Source: Candidatus Altimarinota bacterium
Lineage (GTDB): Bacteria; Patescibacteriota; Gracilibacteria; UBA4473
Length of the DNA stretch: 32,418 nt
Direction of reading: 5' to 3'
Assembly (NCBI GenBank): GCA_027028725.1
Contig: JALVIB010000006.1
Span: 1-32,418, forward strand
Shown: positions 22,471-28,400 of the stretch, piece by piece
Position numbering within the stretch: the first letter of the stretch is position 1
Layout of the letters: each line of letters begins with the position of its first letter
The notes under the pieces: model-generated
Seen by the model: only the letters and a program-made list of their open reading frames with translations
The model's database searches: none
Told to the model about the DNA's origin: nothing
Program-made: the position numbers and the translations under genes

Positions 22471-22812
22471 ATGGAAAACGATATTGAAAAACAAGGCGGT
22501 CTTTCGGCAAATCATTTACGCGAATTAGAGTCAGTTATCAGTCAAATTTTAACAAATCAAGAGATAATTATTAATCAGCAAAAAGAACTCTTGGATTCTA
22601 AAAAAATGGATCGAATTTGGGGAATAATAAAAGCCGTTCTTATTTGGATTGTTTTACCGATGATTTTAATGGCATATATGCCACAACTTATTGAAAAAAT
22701 GACTGGACAAATTAATGGTGTAATGCAGAAACAAATACAAAATGTAACCCAGGGAAGTGGGAGCTTGGATGTGGAAAAAGCGACTGAATTAATAAATCTG
22801 ATTAACCAATAA
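22471..22812 (+). CDS. Small single-pass membrane protein, unknown
   Basis: 113 residues. Residues 1-45 form an amphipathic, Gln/Glu-rich helix (LESVISQILTNQEIIINQQK), one membrane helix spans about 50-70 (IIKAVLIWIVLPMILMAYM) and the tail is polar. No family is recognised. The stop TAA is directly followed by a motif copy. mscL is 73 bp downstream, so joint expression is possible. Confidence 0.65.
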   Translation: MENDIEKQGGLSANHLRELESVISQILTNQEIIINQQKELLDSKKMDRIWGIIKAVLIWIVLPMILMAYMPQLIEKMTGQINGVMQKQIQNVTQGSGSLDVEKATELINLINQ

Positions 22813-22885
22813 TTTCGCGGGATTTTGACAACGACGGATATTTAATTCATAATTTTTCTGCATTTTATTTTTTAACCCATTCAAA

Positions 22886-23272
22886 ATGTTAAACGATTTC
22901 AAAAAATTCTTAATCAAAGGAAATGCGGTTGATATGGCGGTTGGTTTTATCTTCGGAGTGGCTTTTGCAACCGTTGTTAAATCTCTTATCACCAATGTAG
23001 TAATGCCACCAATTGGAATGGCTTTTGGAAAAGTTGATTTTTCAAATCTAAAATATGTTCTTTCAGCAGCGACAGAGGGGAAAGAAGAAGTCGCAATTAA
23101 TTACGGAGTTTTTATTAACGATGTTGTTAGTTTCGTAATTTTAGGATTTATTGTCTTTATGTTGGTAAAGATGATTTCTAATTTACAGAAAAAAGAAGAA
23201 GCAAAACCAGCTCCAACACCAGCAAACGAAGTTCTTTTGGCAGAAATCCGCGATATTTTGAAGAAGAAATAA
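22886..23272 (+). CDS. mscL: Large-conductance mechanosensitive channel
   Basis: Pentameric emergency-release channel in the cell membrane, 128 residues. The N-terminus DFKKFLIKGNAVDMAVGFIF with GVAFATVVKSL is the TM1 pore signature, followed by an extracellular loop and TM2 (FINDVVSFVILGFIVFMLVK). The cytoplasmic bundle ends AEIRDILKKK after a Pro-rich hinge (KPAPTPAN). No motif copy is inside. Confidence 0.95.
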   Translation: MLNDFKKFLIKGNAVDMAVGFIFGVAFATVVKSLITNVVMPPIGMAFGKVDFSNLKYVLSAATEGKEEVAINYGVFINDVVSFVILGFIVFMLVKMISNLQKKEEAKPAPTPANEVLLAEIRDILKKK

Positions 23273-23278
23273 AACCCT

Positions 23279-23418
23279 CTAACTCCCTTATCAGGGAGAA
23301 TAGACATTGTGTTTGTAAAATCCCGCGAAATTTTAAATAATTCCTTTAACTTCCCCCTTGAGAAAGGGGGATTGAGGGGGATTTTTTGAAAGTCCCCTGA
23401 TAAGGGGATTAGGGGTTA
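23279..23418. repeat. Three hairpin repeats and a motif between mscL and metK
   Basis: TAACTCCCTTATCAGGGAGA (23280-23299), a motif (23320-23327), TTCCCCCTTGAGAAAGGGGG with TTGAGGGGG (23351-23380), and AGTCCCCTGATAAGGGGATT with AGGGGTTA (23391-23418). The last provides the metK stop codon. Confidence 0.65.
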
Positions 23419-24543
23419 CTTAATTTCAATCACCTTCTCCCACGGCAAATCCAAATCCTCGCGTCCCATGTGTCCGTAAGTCGCCGTTTGCGCATAAATT
23501 GGGCGCTGTAAATCTAATTTTGTGATAATCCCGTAAGGCGTTAAATCAAAATTTTCGCGGACAATTTGCTCTAATTCCTCGGAAGTTTTGGCACTCGTCC
23601 CAAAAGTATTGACGAAAATTGAAACCGGCTCGGCTACTCCGATAGCATAGGCAATTTGCACTTCGCATTTTCCCGCGAAATTATTCGCTACCAAATTTTT
23701 CGCTACCCAACGCGCGGCATAAGCTCCAGAACGGTCGGTTTTGCTCGGATCTTTTCCGCTGAAAGCTCCGCCTCCATGACGACCGATTCCACCATAAGTA
23801 TCAACAATTATTTTCCGACCGGTCATCCCGCAATCTCCTTGCGGTCCGCCGATGACAAAACGGCCTGTCGGATTAACATAAAAAATACTTTTTTCATCAA
23901 GCCACTCGTCGCAAGTCGGCTGAATAATCTCGCGAATTATTGCTTCACGAAGTTCTGCCTGCGAAACATTTTCATCATGTTGCGAAGATACTACAACCGA
24001 ATCAATCCGAACTGGTTTCCCGTCTTCATATTCAAAAGTCACTTGTGTTTTCCCATCTGGTCGCAAAAAAGGTAGCGTCCCGTCTTTCCGTTTTTTCGCG
24101 AGATTTTTCGCCAATTTATGCGCGAGCGAAATCGGCAACGGCATAAATTCCGGTGTTTCGTTGGTGGCGTAGCCAAAAACAATTCCCTGATCTCCAGCTC
24201 CTTGTTTTTCCGGATTTTCGCGGAAAACTCCCCGCGCAATATCGGGCGACTGCTCTTCAATCGCGTTTATCACCGCACAAGAATGTCCATCAAAAGACAT
24301 TCCCGCGGAATTGTAGCCAATTTCCAAAATTTTTTGGCGCGCGATTTTTTGCACATCAATGTAGCAATCAGTGGTAATTTCCCCCGCGACCAAAACCAGT
24401 CCGGTATTGACCAAAGTCTCGCAAGCCACACGCGCATCAGGATCTTGGGCGAGAATGGCGTCAAGAATGGAGTCGGAAATTTGGTCAGCAATTTTGTCTG
24501 GATGACCTTCGGTGACGGATTCGGAAGTGAAATAAGTACGCAT
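23416..24543 (-). CDS. metK: S-adenosylmethionine synthase
   Basis: Makes SAM from methionine and ATP. 375 residues. [20 protein letters not shown] (methionine and ATP binding), [15 protein letters not shown], and [20 protein letters not shown] for metal and phosphate binding are all present. It supplies SAM to PrmC and RlmH in this window. A SAM riboswitch precedes it, so it is feedback-regulated. One exact motif copy (23671) encodes NFAGK. Confidence 0.97.
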   Translation of the reverse strand: MRTYFTSESVTEGHPDKIADQISDSILDAILAQDPDARVACETLVNTGLVLVAGEITTDCYIDVQKIARQKILEIGYNSAGMSFDGHSCAVINAIEEQSPDIARGVFRENPEKQGAGDQGIVFGYATNETPEFMPLPISLAHKLAKNLAKKRKDGTLPFLRPDGKTQVTFEYEDGKPVRIDSVVVSSQHDENVSQAELREAIIREIIQPTCDEWLDEKSIFYVNPTGRFVIGGPQGDCGMTGRKIIVDTYGGIGRHGGGAFSGKDPSKTDRSGAYAARWVAKNLVANNFAGKCEVQIAYAIGVAEPVSIFVNTFGTSAKTSEELEQIVRENFDLTPYGIITKLDLQRPIYAQTATYGHMGREDLDLPWEKVIEIK

Positions 24544-24547
24544 TTTA

Positions 24548-24574
24548 ATAAGGATTAAGAAAGTGTATCCTTAT
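24548..24574 (-). promoter_or_regulatory. Hairpin just before the metK start
   Basis: ATAAGGAT and ATCCTTAT form an 8-bp stem with an 11-base loop ending four bases before ATG. With a second small hairpin GTCTA-AATCC-TAGAC (24626-24612), whose loop could pair with the GGAT arm, it is a candidate expression platform acting on translation. The pairing is inferred. Confidence 0.4.
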
Positions 24575-24626
24575 CGAGTTTTTGCGGAAATCCCGCGAAA
24601 TTTTGCAGATCGTCTAGGATTTAGAC

Positions 24627-24714
24627 TTTATCTCTTTTGGTTGGAGCACCTTACTTCTGAGGAAGCGGTTGCTGATGGGTCACAGAGCCAAACCTCTCGC
24701 CATCTCTCGATAAA
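24627..24714 (-). promoter_or_regulatory. SAM-I (S-box) riboswitch upstream of metK
   Basis: The minus strand begins TTTATCGAGAGATGGCGAGA and ends AAGAGATAAA, pairing as P1 (TTTATC/GATAAA). Conserved core pieces are present: GAGAGGTTTGGCTCTGTGAC, CAGCAACC, a small P3 (GCTTC/GAAGT) and AAGGTGCTCCAACC, matching the S-box AAGGTGC...TCC. It is compact at 88 bases. Its place 83 bp before metK fits SAM feedback. Confidence 0.82.
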
Positions 24715-24835
24715 TTTACGACGAAAGTCTATTTTTTCGCGGGATTTTGTCAAAATTTCCTTTGGCTACTTCTCCTTCTAGTCCCGAGTTCTCGGGATGG
24801 CGGGGAGTGAGGTAGTTTAAAATTTCAAATTCCTC

Positions 24836-24841
24836 TAAAAT
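24836..24841 (+). promoter_or_regulatory. -10 box of the 24849 gene, seven bases before ATG
   Basis: TAAAAT followed by AACCACG and ATG. Weak -35. A TCCCGAGTTCTCGGGA hairpin lies upstream at 24782-24797. Confidence 0.4.
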
Positions 24842-24848
24842 AACCACG

Positions 24849-25397
24849 ATGAATATAGATTTGATTTTTTATCTCGGAGTTTTGGGCGGAATTGTTTTGG
24901 TTTTGGGCGCGATGTGGCCGGCGAAGAAGATTAAAATCCCGCGAAATTCTATCAAAAATTGGCTCTTGGCGGGCGGGGCGTTAATTTTATTTGTTTATGC
25001 TTTGCTTAACTATTTATACGGAAACGGCACCTTGTTTTTCGCAGTTTTGGAAATTCTCGCCATCGTTTCGAGTGGATTAATGCTGGGCGGAATTCCCGCG
25101 AAAATTTCCACCAAAATTATCTCCGCGTTAGGAATTGGTTTAGTCGGCTGGTCAATTTTTATTGCCAAAGATTATTTCGCAGCGATTTTTATTCTCGGTT
25201 TAATAACTGTGTCGTGGGGCTATGTTTTGCCATCTGGAACAGCCAAAAGGAATTTTTTACTAGCCATTGGAAGTCTGTTGATTGCTTTGTTTAGCTATTT
25301 GGGAAGTGCGTGGATTTTCTTTTGGCTTAACATTTTTTTCGCGGGATTTTCGTTTTATCATGTTTGGGAAATACAAAAAAGAAAATTTATTAATTAG
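24849..25397 (+). CDS. Polytopic membrane protein, unknown
   Basis: 182 residues, with about six hydrophobic helices (for example FYLGVLGGIVLVLGAMW, WLLAGGALILFVYALL, AVLEILAIVSSGLMLGG, IFILGLITVSWGYVL). No charged catalytic motif and no family recognised. Three exact motif copies in 549 bp encode KIPRNS, GIPAKIS and FFAGFSF, lying in loops and one helix. 56 bp before the macroglobulin gene on the same strand, so it may be co-transcribed. Confidence 0.65.
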   Translation: MNIDLIFYLGVLGGIVLVLGAMWPAKKIKIPRNSIKNWLLAGGALILFVYALLNYLYGNGTLFFAVLEILAIVSSGLMLGGIPAKISTKIISALGIGLVGWSIFIAKDYFAAIFILGLITVSWGYVLPSGTAKRNFLLAIGSLLIALFSYLGSAWIFFWLNIFFAGFSFYHVWEIQKRKFIN

Positions 25398-25453
25398 GAG
25401 TTTCGTAAAATTTTCGTTTTGTAATTTTTAGACAAAAAGCTTATAAAAAAACT

Positions 25454-28400
25454 ATGAAAAAATTACTTCTCGGATTCGCGGTGCTTCTTTTGGCAGGGTG
25501 CCAGATTGGGAATGTTTCAGACTTGGTGGAAGATGCGCAGGATGTGGTTTCTTTTACAGAGAATTTGGAAATTGAAAAACTCGCGGAAATTGTCTTTGTG
25601 TCCCCAGAAAATGGGGCGACAGAAATTCGCGGGAAAGTCCCACTGACTTTTTTGTGGAAAGAGCCAATTTTTTCACTACAAAATCATCAAGGAGCGCAGA
25701 AATTTCTCGCGAAAAATATCACTTTGACTCCCGAACATGAAGGAGAATGGAAAATTTTGGGGACAACCGGAATTTCTTTTGAACCAAAAGAAGATTGGAC
25801 ACCTTCGACTCATTATGAAGTAAAATTTTCGCGGGATTTGGTCAAAGATTTCTCATACAGCTTTGAAACCGAACGCGTCAAAATCTTGAATATAAATAAT
25901 TTTGAACTAGTTAATCGCAATCCAGTAAAAATTTCGTTTAATCAAGAAGTAAAACTCCGCGAAATTTCTCTTAACACAAAACTTTTAGATGCAGACGAAC
26001 AAGAAGTTCCGTTTGATTTGTGGTATGACGAAGATCAGGACGGAAATTTATTGAAAAATCAGTTAAAACTAATTCCCCGCGAAAAATGGGCGGAAGAGGC
26101 GACCTACAAAATTACTATTTATCCGGGAGATTTTTCACTTGGCGGAAATTTGCTGATGGAAAAAGGATTTGAGCAAAAATTTACGACTGCGCCAAAGTTT
26201 CAAATAGATGAAATCAATGTTCCTCAATATGACGGGGATTCGGCTAATATTCGTTTTTCTGCGAGTGTTTCAAGTAAAAAATTCGCGGAATTTTTGGAAA
26301 TTTCACCAGAATTTTCCGCGGAAGAATGGGATAAATACATCAAAGAATGGCGCGAAAATGAATATGATTCGCAATATTTTTATCTCAATCCACCAAACGG
26401 ATCATGGGATCCGCAACAAAAATTTACTATCAAAATCAAAAAAGGGTTAACAGATAAATACGGACGAATTTTGACCGAAGACGCTGAAAAAAGTTTTCAA
26501 ACAATTTTGGACACCTTTTTCCGTTCAGTGTATATGCCAAAACCTTTTTCAACTTTTTCACGGGACACGGAGATTCGTCCGTCCTTTATTTTTGGAGGAA
26601 AAGTTGAATCGGTGAAAGTGACTTTAAACGAAAAATCGCGGGATTCAATGACTTCCCGCGAGGGACGAGCGGTTGAAGGAATTAATCCCGCCACCGTAAA
26701 AGTTCCAAATTTTTCGCGGGAATTTTCGCTGGATTCGTCTTTAACCGAGAAAAAAGCTTGGAAAATTAACTTAAAGGAAGAATTTCCAGAAATCCTGAAA
26801 GACGAAAATGGAGAAACTTTACCGGGGAAATACAAGTTGGTTATTGAGCCAGATTTTCCCGATCAGAAATGGAATCCGAAGTTTGAATCAACTTTTTTTA
26901 TCTCGGATTTTTCGGTGGAAATGAAAAAATTTGCTAATGAAAAATACCAAATTTTCGCGAGCAATTATCCAAACGACAAAATTTCGCGGGATTTTGATAA
27001 CCTTAATGTAGAAATCTGGGTTGGTGGTTGGCAAAAAGAGCATTTGTATAAATCTTTTAAAAATGTGAAAAACGGCTTTACCTTTGACATAAACGATAGT
27101 TCCGAGCCGTTAAGAACTGTCGTGGTTTATACCGAAAACAGCACCGGATATGTCAGCCCTGATTTTCAAGACGGAATTAGTCCATGGGACGCGCATATTG
27201 ATTTTGGAGCGTGGGAATATAGTAGAAATTTCGCGGGAACTATGTTTACCGATCGCCCTCTTTATAAACCAGGACAAAAGCTTTATCTGAAAGGATATTT
27301 GAGAGAAATGCAACTCTTTGGTAAAAACTTTCCGCTAAAAAATCCCGCCCTTCAACATAGTTCAGGGCAGGCCATTCGGCGAAGCTCAGGGCAGGCGAAA
27401 AATTTGAATAAAAAATACACCATCACGGTTTATGATCCGCAGTATAATGAAATTGGAAAAATTACGGGGACAACGCAGGACGGCAGTTTTGATAATGAAT
27501 TTGAAATTCCCGAATCGGCAAAATTGGGGAATTACAACTTAGAATTTAATTTGGAAGACGGCGATTTGAATTTATCTACGCCGTTTTGGATTCAAGAATA
27601 TCGTAAACCAAATTTCTTGATTTCCGCTAAATTTGATCACGAACGCGCCATTCTTGATGACGAAATTTTCGCGGGAATTTCGGCGCAATACGCTTTTGGT
27701 GGGAAAATTGCTAATCGTCCTGTGAAATATACCGTTTCGCTTTTCGGATACGAGCCGTGCCGCTGGTGGTGCTGGGATTTAGCGAAAAAGGACAAAGTGA
27801 TCACTTCCGGTGAAGGTATGCTGGACGAGAACGGCGAACTGGAAATTCCAATTGATTTACGCGATCTCGAATTGGGCGATTTTGACTGGAATCTTTTGAC
27901 TTTGAACGCGACAATTAAAGTCAGTCCAGCTGAAGAAAGTTCAGTTGAAAAATCGTTACCGTTTTTCCGCGCGAACAAAATTTTGACGATAAAAGATGCG
28001 CCTTATTTCTTTCAAGCAGAAAATCCCGCGAAAATTTCCGGAGAAGTGCGTGATTTAGACGAAAAATTGCTAGCCGGTGAAGAGGTTGAATTAGTTTTAT
28101 ACAAAACTAAATGGGTGCGGAGTGATCGTAAAAATGCTGATGGAAATTTTTACGGAGAATGGGAGTCTGTGAACGAAAAAGTTTGGGATAAAGAGGTGGA
28201 AACAGACGATAACGGACAATTTGTTTTTGATTTCACTACGCCAGAAGAAGGTGGAGAATACTTTTTCCGTATTTCTACGGAAGACGAAAAATCTCGCGAG
28301 ATTTTTGAAAAAATGTTTTTCTGGATTGCTGACAATGATGTTTCCGAAGTTCATAAAAATGAAACTAATAAGATTCTGTGGATGTTCCCAAATAAAGATA

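Noticed and set aside
24118-24558. 146-codon plus-strand frame across metK
   Set aside because: Antisense of a strongly conserved MetK with no start signal.
24563-24781. 72-codon plus-strand frame upstream of metK
   Set aside because: It covers the antisense of the SAM riboswitch and a motif; no family features.
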